Below the pieces are notes generated by a model, which had not been told where the DNA came from, did not search any database, and worked only from the letters and a program-made list of their open reading frames with translations. Below, piece after piece: positions 1 to 12,160 of a DNA stretch of 64,000 bases. Location: NCBI GenBank assembly GCA_933228675.1, contig OW121742.1:40658585-40722584 (forward strand), read 5' to 3'. The stretch is from Stomorhina lunata (Eukaryota; Arthropoda; Insecta; Diptera; Rhiniidae). Every line of letters starts with the position of its first letter. Position 1 is the stretch's first letter. The translations under genes were made by a program, and so were the position numbers.

Positions 1-240
1 TGACAAATTTTAATATCCATGGTCCCACCATGGTCATGGTCATTAAATTATCTTTAGAATTGCGACATGTACCTTGATTACATGGTTTGCATGGGAGTCT
101 AGCCAGACAGCCGTGCAGCCAGACGGACGGACTGATATTAATAAATCGTCTCAGAAAGTGTTTATAAACCAATTGGTATACTAAAAGATGGCTCTAAGAC
201 AAATATTTCTATGCGTTACATACATAATTATAATACCCTT
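1..240 (-). mobile_element. 5' part of a DINE-1-like (Helitron-related) interspersed repeat, cut by the window edge
   Basis: Read on the minus strand, this segment matches the first 240 bp of the element at 53611-54377. Both have an ATACCCTT start, then TATGTAACGCATAGAAATAT, then TTTTAGTATACCAAT, a TTTCTGAG box, a short CCGT/CTGG-rich run and an 'aattctaaagataat' segment. The layout (TATACCC start, GTCGAT box, GTCCGTC run) is that of Drosophila INE-1/DINE-1 elements; that family link is from general knowledge, not a search. The element start directly abuts the first satellite array at about 240. The rest of the element lies outside the window. Confidence 0.6.
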
Positions 241-2078
241 TCCATCTATCGAAAAATATTTCTATTGAAAATTTTTCTATAGAAAAATATTTCTATCGAA
301 AATTTTTCAATAGAAAAATATTTCTATCGAAAAGTTTTGCATAGAAAAATTTTTCTATCGAAAATTTTTGTATAGAAAAATTTTTCTGTCGAAAACTTTT
401 CTATAGAAAAATATTTCTATCGAATATTTTTCTATAGAAAAATAATTCTATCGAAAATTTTTCTATAGAAAAATAATTCTATCGAAAATTTTTCTATAGA
501 AAAATAATTCTATCGAAAATTTTTCTATAGAAAAATAATTCTATCGAAAATTTTTCTATAGAAAAATAATTCTATCCAAAATTTTTCTATAGAAAAATAA
601 TTCTATCAAAAATTTTTCTATAGAAAATAATTCTATCGAAAATTTTTCTATAGAAAAATATTTCTATCGAAAATTTTTCTATAGAAAAATATTTCTATCG
701 AAAATTTTTCTATAGAAAAATATTTCTATCGAAGATTTTTCTATAGAAAAATATTTCTATCGAAAATTTTTCTATAGAAAAATAGTTCTATCGAAAATTT
801 TTTCTATCGAAAAATATTTCTATCGAAAATTTTTCTATAGAAAAATATTTCCATCGAAAATTTTTCTATAGAAAAATATTTCTATCGAAAATTTTTCTAT
901 AGAAAAATATTTCTATCGAAAATTTTTCTATAGAAAAATAATTCTATCGAAAATTTTTCTATAGAAAAATAATTCTATCGAAAATTTTTCTATAGAAAAA
1001 TAATTCTATCGAAAATTTTTCTATAGAAAAATAATTCTATCGAAAATTTTTCTATAGAAAAATAATTCTATCGAAAATTTTTCTATAGAAAAATAATTCT
1101 ATCGAAAATTTTTCTATAGAAAAATAATTCTATCGAAAATTTTTCTACAGAAAAATAATTCTATCGAAAATTTTTCTATAGAATAATATTTCTATTGAAA
1201 ATTTTCTATAGAAAAATAATTCTATCGAAAATTTTTCTATAGAAAAATAATTCTATCGAAAATTTTTCTATAGAAAAATAATTCTATCGAAAATTTTTCT
1301 ATAGAAAAATAATTCTATCGAAAATTTTTCTATAGAAAAATAATTCTATCGAAAATTTTTCTATAGAAAAATAATTCTATCGAAAATTTTTCTACAGAAA
1401 AATAATTCTATCGAAAATTTTTCTATAGAATAATATTTCTATTGAAAATTTTTCTATAGAAAAACATTTCTATTGAAAATTTTTCTATAGAAAAACATTT
1501 CTATCGAAAATTTTTCTATAGAAAAATATTTCTATCTAAAATTTTTCTATAGAAAAATATTTCTATCGAAAATTTTTCTATAGAAAAATATTTCTATCGA
1601 AAATTTTTCTATAGAAAAATATTTCTATCGAAAATTTTTCTATAGAAAAATATTTCTATTGAAAATTTTTCTATAGAAAAATATTTCTATCGAAAATTTT
1701 TCTATAGAAACATATTTCTATCGAAAATTTTTCTATAGAAAAATATTTCTATCGAAAATTTTTCTATAGAAAAATATTTCTATCGAAAATTTTTCTATAG
1801 AAAAATATTTCTATCGAAAATTTTTCTATAGAAAAATATTTCTATCGAAAATTTTTCTATAGAAAAATATTTCTATCGAAAATTTTTCTATAGAAAAATA
1901 TTTCTATCGAAGATTTTTCTATAGAAAAATATTTCTATCGAAAATTTTTCTATAGAAAAATATTTCTTTTGAAAATTTTTCTATAGAAAAATATTCGATA
2001 TTTTCTATAGAAAAATATTTCTATTGAAAATTTTTCAATAGAAAGATATTTCTCTCGAAAATTTTTCTATTGAAAAAT
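241..2078. repeat. Satellite array S1, CTATAG family, 31-bp period, about 59 units
   Basis: Units repeat every 31 bp and carry two self-complementary segments, TTTTTCTATAGAAAAA and a TTCTATCGAAAA segment. Two main unit types alternate in blocks: AATAATTCTATC (about 430-650 and 930-1430) and AATATTTCTATC (elsewhere). Edges are more diverged than the interior. No open coding frame crosses it, because 31 is not a multiple of 3. An eight-unit block marked by a CTACAG variant and a GAATAATATTTCTATTG unit occurs twice, at about 1145-1200 and 1392-1450. Confidence 0.95.
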
Positions 2079-2942
2079 ACTTCATTATTTCATTGCATTT
2101 TTAGATGGTTTCTCTTATTTGATTCCTTTTACTTAGATTTTTAGAGCCATTTTTTTTATTTGGCTTCAAAAATTGCAGTCATCAAAGGGTTAAAATGTTT
2201 CAGATCTAAAATACACTTGACTAAGTTGACAAAGGAAACAAAGCCCTTATAAATCATAATTTCTATGAAGTGATAATGGCTAATATTAGATTTTATATCA
2301 CCTTGACAAATTAGCTTTTAATCCAATTTAATAAAACTCAACCAAATTTTCATTCAAAATCAACAATTTTCAAATTTATTTCTTTTATTTTGAAAAACCT
2401 AAACAATTCAAATATTCACATAATAAAAATATTTTTGAATTTTTTTTTTGTATTATCTCAAAAAAAAATTTGTATTATTTATTGTTTATGTTAAATAATT
2501 TTAAATAATGATCAAATAAAAATTTCCGTTAATTTCAATCAAAGAAAAATTGTGTACAGCTCAGCGGGTCTCCTACTGAAACAATTAATCTTTCATAATC
2601 CAAACCAACCAAAAAATACTTGTAAATACTTATACAATATAAAATGAAACAGAAGAAAAAATGTAATCCACACAAAAACCTCTCAATAGTCATCATAAAA
2701 TCTAATGAAAATCATATAAAAATCATATACAAGTACCAATCGATAGATACATAGAAGTAGATAAAATGATTGGATAAACTAAAAAAAAAAAACTATAAAA
2801 GGAGGGGAGATACGTGCTTTAAGATTAAATTTACAAAATTTACAATCAACAAAATGATAGACTACTATTATTACAATACAATAACTACTAAATAATCACT
2901 TAAATATTAGGGGGATTGAAAAAAATATGAAATATTTATATG
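2079..2942. other. Gene-free AT-rich sequence
   Basis: Only short A and T homopolymer runs (for example 2435-2480 and 2780-2790) and no open frame above about 60 codons. I see no gene, RNA or recognisable transposon here. Confidence 0.7.
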
Positions 2943-4440
2943 TAACCCAGCAAAAATTTTCGAAAACTTTCCTATGAAAATAAGAAATTTTTGAAAAATT
3001 TCCTATAAAAATAGGAAATTTTTGAAAAATTTCCTATAAAAATGGGAAATTTTTGAAAAATTTCCTATAAAAATAGGAAATTTTTGAAAAATTTCCTATA
3101 AAAATAGGAAAATTTTGAAAAATTTCCTATAAAAATAGGAAATTTTTGAAAAATTTCCTATAAAAATAGGAAATTTTGAAAAATTTCCTATAAAAATAGG
3201 AAATTTTTGAAAAATTTCCTATAAAAATAGGAAATTTTTGAAAAATTTCCTATAAAAATAGGAAATTTTTGAAAAATTTCCTATAAAAATAGGAAATTTT
3301 TGAAAAATTTCCTATAAAAATAGGAAATTTTTGAAAAATTTCCTATAAAAATAGGAAATTTTTGAAAAATTTCCTATAAAAATAGGAAATTTTTGAATAA
3401 TTTCCTATAAAAATAGGAAATTTTTGAAAAATTTCATATAAAAATAGGAAATTTTTGAAAAATTTCCTATAAAAATAGGAAATTTTTGAAAAATTTCCTA
3501 TAAAAATAGGAAATTTTTGAAATATTTCCTATAAAAATAGGAAATTTTTAAAAAATTTCCTATAAAAATAGGAAATTTTTGAAAAATTTCCTATAAAAAT
3601 AGGAAATTTTTGAAAAATTTCCTATAAAAATAGGAAATTTTTGAAAAATTTCCTATAAAAATAGGAAATTTTTGAAAAATTTCCTATAAAAATAGGAAAT
3701 TTTTGAAAAATTTCCTATAAAAATAGGAAATTTTTGAAAAATTTCCTATAAAAATAGGAAATTTTTGAAAAATTTCCTATAAAAATAGGAAATTTTTGAA
3801 AAATTTCCTATAAAAATAGGAAATTTTTGAAAAATTTCCTATAAAAATAGGAAATTTTTGAAAAATTTCCTATAAAAATAGGAAATTTTTGAAAAATTTC
3901 CTATAAAAATAGGAAATTTTTGAAAAATTTCCTATAAAAATAGGAAATTTTTGAAAAATTTCCTATAAAAATAGGAAATTTTTGAAAAATTTCCTATAAA
4001 AATAGGAAATTTTTGAAAAATTTCCTATAAAAATAGGAAATTTTTGAAAAATTTCCTATAAAAATAGGAAATTTTTGAAAAATTTCCTATAAAAATAGGA
4101 AATTTTTGAAAAATTTCTTATAAAAATAGGAAATTTTTGAAAAATTTCCAATAAAAATAGGAAATTTTTGAAAAATTTCCTATAAAAATAGGAAATTTTT
4201 GAAAAATTTCCTATAAAAATAGGAAATTTTTGAAAAATTTCCTATAAAAATAGGAAATTTTTGAAAAATTTCCTATAAAAATAGGAAATTTTTGAAAAAT
4301 TTCCTATAAAAATAGGAAATTTTTGAAAAATTTCCTATAAAAATAGGAAATTTTTGAAAAATTTCCTATAAAAATAGGAAATTTTTGAAAAATTTCCATC
4401 AAAAATAAGATATTTTTCATAATTGTTTTTCACTGGGTTA
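2943..4440 (+). repeat. Satellite array S2, CCTAT family, 31-bp period, about 47 units, inside TA-flanked inverted ends
   Basis: Near-identical 31-bp units contain TTCCTATAAAAATAGGAA and ATTTTTGAAAAAT. Only scattered single-base changes are visible, so the array is young or homogenised. The left edge is TA followed by ACCCAGCAAAAA (2943-2956). The right edge is TTTTTCACTGGGT followed by TA (about 4426-4440). Those ends are complementary (ACCCAG...CTGGGT, then A-rich) and flanked by TA on both sides, as expected of a short Tc1/mariner-type non-autonomous element with a satellite core. Confidence 0.93.
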
Positions 4441-5590
4441 TCACCTCCAATCACTATGAAACTTATTTAAGTGAATACAAAGTGAAAAAGTGTTAGAAAT
4501 ATTTTGAAGTTATACCACCTTCATGGTATCATTTAAAATTATGAAAAATTACCTTAAAAAAAAACTCAATAAAATACAAACAAAATTTTAAATAAACGAA
4601 TACAAAAAGAAACTATAATTTGAGAAGTTTTTATAGCAGCTTTATCTAACTACTAACAACAATTGTTGCTAGAAAATCTCTTTATGATTGGAAAGGCTTA
4701 AGCTATGGTTTAATTGTACTAATGTCAGCGTTCAAATTTCTGGTTGAAGGTGGAAAAGACGTCATGTTGTTTGCAACATTTACAAAATAAAAGAGAAATA
4801 ACAAAATGAACAACTGCTGAAACAACAACAAACAACAGCCAAGACATCCCAGATGATGACGACGATGATGATGATGTCCCGCAAGCCTTAATTTGTTTCT
4901 TAACTGTCGAACAAATGTTTGACTTTTAAAAGATTCTGCTGTTACTGCTATCCCTCTCCGGCTGTTCGAGTGTCTGCTTCAGTTTTGTTAGTAACGCTTT
5001 TATATATCTCTTCCATCCATAAGAATTGACTGATTATGAACTTGAGAAAATAAAAAAAAGAAACCTGTTGTTGTGCTTCTTGGTAACGAGTGGAATTCAA
5101 GCTGACGAAGTAGCAACAACAATAATGCCTTTTTCCTGATGTCTTCCAATCTATTGTTGTTGGTCGGTTGGTTGGTTCGTTGGCTGTTATTGATTGTTAT
5201 GATTTCCATGGGGCAGTGGGTGTTCTTTTCATTCCTCGGAAATCTCTTGTACAACATTTGTAATTACACGCTCGTAACATCAGACGTTTTGAAATGGTCG
5301 AGGGGAAACATAGAAATATTTTGTATTTTATGAAATTGTTTTTGGGTTTTTTTTATTCATTCCCTAATTAGCTTTGAAGCATTAAAATTTAATGATTTTT
5401 AATTATAATTTGTATTGGCAGCGAGTGGTAATGTCGACGAAGAAGAAGCGTGTGAAAAATACTTTTTTTTTTAATTCATCCAAGGTAGCAGCCCCCAAAT
5501 GGCGTAGCCAATTTGGAGATTTTGATGTAAGAAAGAAGATCAGATTGATTGGGGAGAAATACACAAAAACAGTCTATAACATGTTTTTGA
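4441..5590. other. Gene-free spacer with small microsatellites
   Basis: Contains a GAT/GAC trinucleotide run at about 4852-4876, CAACAA runs near 4820-4840 and GTTGGTT runs near 5155-5185. Short open frames on both strands here are biased by these runs and show no recognisable domain. Confidence 0.65.
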
Positions 5591-8560
5591 AAAAATAAAT
5601 TGAAAAATTTGCCATTAAAATGAGAAATTTAAAAAAAAAATTTCCTATTAAAATAAGAAATTTTTGAAAAATTTCCTATGAAAACAAGAAATTTTTGAAA
5701 AATTTCTTAAAAAATAACAAATTTTTGAATAAATTTCTAAAAATATGAAATTTTTTGAAAAATCCTATAAAAATAAGAAATTTTTGAAAAATTTCCTATA
5801 AAAATAAGAAATATTCCTATAAAAATAAGAAATTTTTGAAAAATTTCCTCAAAAAATTGGAAATTTTTGAAAAATTTCCTATAAAAATATGAAATTTTTG
5901 AAAAATTTATTACAAAAATAAGAAATTTTTGAAAAATTTCCTATAAAAATAAGAAATTTTTGAAAAATTTCCTATAAAAATAAGAAATTTTTGAAAAATT
6001 TCCTATAAAAATAAGAAATTTTTGAAAAATTTCCTATCAAAATAAGAAATTTTTGAAAAATTTCCTATAAAAATAAGAAATTTTTGAAAAATTTCCTACA
6101 AAAATAGGAAATTTTTTAAAAATTTCCTATAAAAACAATAAATTTTTTAACAATTTCCTATCAAAATAGGAAATTTTTAAAAAATTTACTATAAAAAAGA
6201 AATTTTTTAAAAAGTTTCAATAAAAATAAAGAAATTTTTAAAAAATTTTCTATAAAATTAAGAAACTTTTGAAAACTTTTTTATAAAAATAATAAATTTT
6301 TGAAAAATTTCCTATAACAACTAAAAATATCTTGAAAAATTTCCAAAACAAATAAAAATTTCCAATGAAAATTATAAATTTTTCAAAAATTTTCTTATAA
6401 AAATAAGAAATTTTTAAAATTTTGCCTATAAAAATTAGAAATTTTTGAAAAATTACCTATAAAAATAGGAAATTTTTGAAAAATTTTTAGGAAACTTGAA
6501 AAAAAGTTTCCTATTTTTATAGGAAAAATTTAAAAAGTTTTCTATTTTTATTAGAAATTTTTCAAAAATTTCATATTTTTATAGGAAATTTTTCAAAACT
6601 TTCTAATTTTTGTAGGAAAATTTTCAAAAATTTTCTATATTTATTAGAAATTTTTATTGGAAATTTTTCAAAAATTTCCTATTTTTATAGGAAAGTTTTC
6701 AAAAAATTCCTTTTTTATAGGAATTTTTCAAAAATTTTCATATTTTTATAGGAATTTTTTCAAAAATATCCTGCTTTTATAGGAAATTTTTCAAAAATTT
6801 GCTTTTTGTGTAGGAAATTTTTCAAAAAATTGCTTTTTTTAAAAATTACTTTTTTTTATAGGAAATTTTTCTGAAATTTCCATTTTTTATAGGATTTTTT
6901 TCAAAAATTTCTTATTTTGATAGGAAATTTTTCAAAAATTTCTTATTTTTATAAGAAATTTTTCAAAAATTTCCTATTTTTCTAAGAAAATTTTGCAAAA
7001 ATTTCCTATTTTTATATAAAATTTTTCAAAAATTTCCTTTTTTTATAGGAAATTTTTCAAAAATTTCCTTTTTTATAGAAATGTTTCAAAAATTTCCTTT
7101 TTTTATAGAAATTTTTCAAAAATTTCCTTTTTTTATAGGAAATTTTCCTAAAATTTCCTATTTTTATAGGAACTTTTTCAAAATTTTCCTTCTTTTATAG
7201 GAAATTTTTTAAAAATTTCCTATTTTTATAGGAAATTTTTCAAAAATTTCCTATTTTTATAGGAAATTTTTCAAAAATTTCCTATTTTTATAGGAAATTT
7301 TTCAAAAATTTCCTATTTTTATAGGAAATTTTTCAAAAATTTCCTATTTTTATAGGAAATTTTTCAAAAATTTCCTATTTTTATAGGAAATTTTTCAAAA
7401 ATTTCCTATTTTTATAGGAAATTTTTCATAAATTTCCTATTTTTATAGGAAATTTTTCAAAAATTTCCTATTTTTATATAAAAATTTTTCAAAAATTTCC
7501 TTTTTTTTTAGGAAATTTTTTCAAAAATTTATTTTTATAGGAAATTTTTCAAAAATTCCATTTTTGTATAGGAAATTTTTCAAAAATTCCTTTTTTTATG
7601 GAAAAATTTTTGAAAATTTTCTTTTTTTATTGAAAATTTTTAAAAAATTTCCTTTTTAAAGGAAATTTTTCAAAAATTTCCTTCTTTAAAGGTATGTTTT
7701 CAAAAATTTTTCTTTTTTATAGAAAATTTTTAAAAGAAATTTCTTTTTTTATAAGAAATTGTACAAAAATTATATAAATTTTATATAAATTACTGTAAGA
7801 AATTTTTAAAAAATTTTCTATTTTTATATAAAATTTTTCAAAAATTTCCTTTTTTTATGGGAACTTTTTCAAAAATTTTCTTTTTTATAGGAAATTTTTC
7901 AAAAATTTCCTTTTTGTTATAAAAATTTTTCAAAAATTTCCTTTGTTTATAGGAATTTTTTTAAAAATTTCCTTTTTTTATAGAAAATTTTTCTAAGATT
8001 TCCTTTCGGTATAGAAAATTTTTCAGAAATTTCGTTTTTTTGTAGGAAATTTTTCAAAAATTTTTTTTTATAGGAAATTTTTTTAAAAATTACCTTTTTT
8101 GATAGGAAAATTTTCAAAAATTTCCTATTTTTATAGAAAATTCTTTAAAAATTTCCTTTTTGTTATAAAAATTTTTCAAAAATTTCCTTTGTTTATAGGA
8201 AATTTTTCAAAAATTTCCTTTTTTTATAGAAAATTTTTCTAAGATTTCCTTTTGGTATAGAAAATTTTTCAGAAATTTCGTTTTTTTTTGTAGGAAATTT
8301 TTCAAAAAATTTTTTTTTTATAGGAAATTTTTTTAAAAATTACCTTTTTTGATAGGAAAATTTTCAAAAATTTCCTATTTTTATAGAAAATTCTTTAAAA
8401 ATTTAATATTTAAAAAAAATTTTTTTCAAAATTTTTTTTAATGGAAATTTTTCAAAAATTTTGTATTTTTATAGGAAATTTTTCACAAATTTCTTATTTT
8501 TTCAGAAAATTTTTAAAAAATTTTGTAAAGGAAATTTTTTGAAAACTTTATTCCTTTTGG
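5591..8560. repeat. Satellite array S3, CCTAT family, two half-arrays in opposite orientation
   Basis: From about 5591 to 6485 units read with TTTTTGAAAAATTTCC. From about 6495 to 8560 they read with GGAAATTTTTCAAAAA, that is, the reverse complement. The switch lies near 6483-6500. Units are strongly diverged on both outer sides and most uniform at about 7210-7470. A block with the variant 'tttccttttggtatag' recurs (about 7900-8140 and 8150-8400), showing a local duplication of about 240 bp. Confidence 0.92.
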
Positions 8561-9745
8561 CTCTATAAAAAGAATCTAAAAACTCATGCAATTGAAAAAA
8601 ACAAAAATCTTTATAATGAAATCAAAATAAGATGCATCAGTCAATTGTCACATTAAATGACATGAAACTTGTCACACGCAACAAATGCTATAACACTTCT
8701 TCTTCTTGCATCCGTCACAACTCAAATAATCCTAATACTCGTCTACAACCAACAGAAACTGCGGCATAGCCACAATATCGCAAAAATACTTTAGTTTTTT
8801 CCATTTTTTTTTTAAAGATTTAAAAATAAATTAAACAACTCCTGGATCTAACAGCAAAAAGCAGAAGAAATCCATTTGAAATATGGCCAAATACATTGGC
8901 CCGATGTTTTGCAACTTCGTAGCCTTAGTACAGATTGTCAATTGTTGTCGCATTAAGGAGTACGAACGAGTATCATTATCAAATGAATATAATGAAAATA
9001 AAATTCTATCTAAAAATACCATAAACAAAAATACGCAAAATTTTCATGCGGGCAGTATTTAATCATGCCTTTTTGCTTATTTATAAAAACTCCCTACAAA
9101 TTTAGTTGTGAAGTCTTTTTTTGTGTTTTTTTTTTTGTTGTTCCGTCCAGATCTTGGCAATTGCATTTACATTTTACATAATTCGTTTGTTTCAATCCGA
9201 TTTACCGATTGCTATCGATTCCATTGGACAACAACTCTTTTAAAGACACATCTCTTTCTGCTAAATGACTAACATGAGACTACAATCAGGCATTTGCGGC
9301 AACAGCAGCAGCCAGCCAGGCAGGCATGCAGTCACCCATCTAAGTATGTAGCCATCCAGTCAGATATTAGGCTGGCAGCATTTGGTTTTAATTAACTTTA
9401 ATATGCCTACTCAAGTTACGATTGTGATCTTTCTTTTTTTTGCTTATTTTTTCGATTTTCATTTCCACCTCTACTAAATATATTTACTTATGTATATGTA
9501 CGATACTATAGAATACATTGGCAATTAAACATTTATAGAAATGTGTTCGTCCGAAAGTATGTGGTGTGATTTTAGGAGCATGGAAATCCTATCATTGATG
9601 CAACCATAAAAGGCGTGATTTTTCTTAATTTCTGTTGTTGTGGTGTCTTTTTTTTTTCTTGTTTTTAAATATTGATCATCGTCATCATCAGTATTTGATT
9701 ATCCATCCTTTGCATTTTCTTTCTTTTGTGAGAAATTTGAATATG
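8561..9745. other. Gene-free sequence
   Basis: AT-rich, with scattered CAG and CAGC words near 9300-9370. No gene, RNA or element recognised. Confidence 0.6.
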
Positions 9746-9800
9746 TATTTTATACCCTACATCACTATGGTTGCGAACGCTATATTAGGTTGGTCTTAGA
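9746..9800 (+). mobile_element. Possible start of a DINE-1-like repeat
   Basis: TATACCCTACATCACTATGG at 9751-9770 resembles the TATACCCT-type start of the elements at 53611 and 1-240. The following sequence does not align clearly with them, so this may be a truncated or diverged copy. Confidence 0.3.
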
Positions 9801-10289
9801 GACTAAGACTTCTTGGCACTGAAGTTTTTTTTTTGCAGATTTTAGTCTATCATATAGGTTTAATACTACAAATCGTAGGTACAAATTAAAATCTTAACAT
9901 TAAACCGAATTATGAAATATTTTAAAAACATTTTTTCATTTTCCTGTGTAATTTTGTATTAGGAATGATGGCAGGGGAATGACGAATAATTAAAAAATTC
10001 CCTTAAATAAATACTTGCTTTTAAAAAATTGATATGAATCGTAGGTTGATATTTTTACTGAAAATTTACTTACTAAATTATAAAATATATCGAACTTAAA
10101 GACAATACAGGGGAATGACAAACATTACAGCTATAAATACATAGTGACAGTCCATAAAAAAGAATGGAATTGACTCACTATCAAAAAGAATGGAATTGTG
10201 ATTGTTAATTCCTTAATATTGGCTCAAAAACCAAAAGGGATATACATATATTTTGAATCCTTATGAAATCATAAGTCGATTGAGCTTAG

Positions 10290-10314
10290 TCTGTCTGTCT
10301 GTCTGTTTATCTGC

Positions 10315-10358
<44 letters not shown>

Positions 10359-10359
10359 A

Positions 10360-10434
<75 letters not shown>
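10290..10434. repeat. (CTGT)n microsatellite
   Basis: About 36 copies of CTGT with a few interruptions (TTAT, GCCT, TTTG, GTAT). It starts right after the GTCGATTGAGCTTAGT box of the surrounding element, where related copies have only a short CCGT/CTGT run. Confidence 0.97.
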
Positions 10435-10539
10435 TGAAAGCACGATAATGCCTAAGTGAAAGGAGCTAAGTCACTGAAACATGGCAAAGATATTCTTCAT
10501 TTCTGGGAAAATTGGCTGTCTGTCTGCCTGTCAAAAAAA

Positions 10540-10836
10540 ATTTTAAAAATTTCTAATTTTCATAGGAAATTTCTTATTCTAATAGGAAATTTTTCAAAAA
10601 TTTCTAATTTTTACAGAAACTTTTTTTTAAATTTTTATTTTAATAGGATTTAAAAAAAAAATTGTTTTTATAGGAAATTTTTTTAAAAAATTCTTCTTTT
10701 TAAAGGAAATTTTCAAAAATGGACTATTTTTATAGAAAATTTTTCAAAAATTTCTTATTTTGACAGGAAATTTTTAAAAAATTTCTTATTTTTATAGGAA
10801 AGTTTTTCAAAATTTTTTTATTTTTATAGAAAACTC
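10540..10836 (-). repeat. Short CCTAT-family satellite block S4a inside the element
   Basis: About 9-10 diverged units with GGAAATTTTTCAAAAA orientation, sandwiched between two CTGT tracts of one interspersed element. Confidence 0.85.
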
Positions 10837-10843
10837 TTATTTT

Positions 10844-10844
<1 letters not shown>

Positions 10845-10914
<70 letters not shown>

Positions 10915-10921
10915 GCCTGCC

Positions 10922-10966
<45 letters not shown>

Positions 10967-11006
10967 GGCTGTCTGTTTGTCTGTTTGTCTGTTTGTCTGT
11001 CTGTCT
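10845..11006. repeat. (CTGT)n microsatellite, second tract
   Basis: About 40 copies of CTGT with GCCT, GGCT and TTTG interruptions. It lies on the far side of the embedded satellite block. Confidence 0.97.
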
Positions 11007-11605
11007 TTTTAATTAGGCAAATCGTGATCATTATTTATCGTATGAAATTTCATCAAAATCGGTTCCCTTTTAACTCTAGCTCCTACACAAAACACTTACG
11101 GACACAGACTAAATTCCACCTAAAATACACTTAAATGTTAATAAATGATAAACTGTAATAGCTCTGGCCAATTATGCACAACGATATTTTGTAACGATGC
11201 CAGCCAGTCTGAAAAATTTTGTCACAATCGGTCACCATTTGACCATAGCTCCCATATAAGAAAGAAAGAAAAAGAAAATACCAAGAAGATAGGGGCAAGC
11301 GCAATAACACCTTAACGAAAAGAGCTAGAGGTACAAAGTTTTACAAAACTATTTTCGATATCTTAGAAAAGTTATGTACTAAAAAGGAACGAAATTGGTT
11401 CACATTTAGTTAGACCCATATAAAACCGCCCGGGAACAAAATTAAAGATGATTAATTGAATACAATTGTAATAGTTATGAAGACTAAATTTAAAACCGAG
11501 AAATCTTATGCAACTATTGGTTTGTATATATTAAATTTTATAGGAATCGGTCAATATTTGACCATAGCTTTCACATAAAAACAACTCATGAAAACCATTG
11601 AAATG

Positions 11606-12160
11606 CCACTTGCGCCAGTTAAAAGCTATTGAATCACAAACTATGACAGCTATGGCTATGACAGCTATGGCTATGATACAGAGTTTCAATTGAAATGATA
11701 AATGTATGTGTCTACCTTTTTTGTTTGGTGGGTTTGTTGCGATACATATTGTCTATGTAGCTGAGGATTGTTGCCTTGCTGTCCGTCCTTGTTTTGTTAG
11801 TATGTTGCTGCAAACACTTTGCGCTATTTTGCATGTCATTTGATTCATGTGTTCATTTATTTGTTTCACTCTACAAACTATTGATGATGTCTTGTATGTC
11901 GCACACTTTTTTTGTTCGTAGAGTCGTTTTTTGTTGGTCACTTTATGAATGGGTGTTTTGTCGGCATGTAGACTTTTCAATAACCGAAATTGAAGGAAGA
12001 TTGAAGTAAAGAACAACGAAAAAAAAATAAATTGTAAGATTTATTAAGATCTTAAAGATTTAAGGAGGGTTTGAGATTTGTTTGACTATAGGATTGATGA
12101 TCTGAGGGGAACAGGTTATAGATATAAAACCGGAAATTAAAAATAGATTTCCCGAAGACA
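11606..12160. other. Gene-free spacer with a 15-bp tandem duplication
   Basis: 'ctatgacagctatgg' is repeated in tandem at about 11640-11678. Open frames at 11753-12016 overlap on both strands and have no domain resemblance. Confidence 0.6.

Larger units (their letters stand above)
10225..11605 (+). mobile_element. DINE-1-like (Helitron-related) element with an embedded satellite block
   Basis: The order is: GGGATATACATATATTTTG, 'gaatccttatgaaatcat', AAGTCGATTGAGCTTAGT (10271-10289), a CTGT microsatellite, satellite (10540-10836), a second CTGT run, then the phrases 'tttcatcaaaatcggtt' and 'tttgaccatagctcc' at about 11045-11260. The same blocks occur in the same order on the minus strand at 39907-43720. 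INE-1/DINE-1 elements have a GTCGAT...GTCCGTC segment at the equivalent place (general knowledge). The 3' hairpin present in the 39.9-kb copy is missing here, so the 3' end is probably truncated near 11605. No protein-coding capacity is seen, consistent with a non-autonomous element. Confidence 0.55.

Noticed and set aside
2945..4435. CRISPR-like regular repeat array
   Set aside because: Units are contiguous with no unique spacers, and the context is eukaryotic.
5139..5333. Small hydrophobic open frame
   Set aside because: Overlaps an antisense frame of equal length in a GTTGGTT-rich region; no start context, family or splice signals seen.
10253..10459. Open frames rich in CLSV or RQTD on both strands at the CTGT tracts (also 10837-11031)
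   Set aside because: These are translations of a four-base microsatellite, which is open in several frames by composition.
11753..12016. Antiparallel open frames of 77-87 codons
   Set aside because: Both strands are open over the same segment, no domain is recognisable, and the composition is ordinary.
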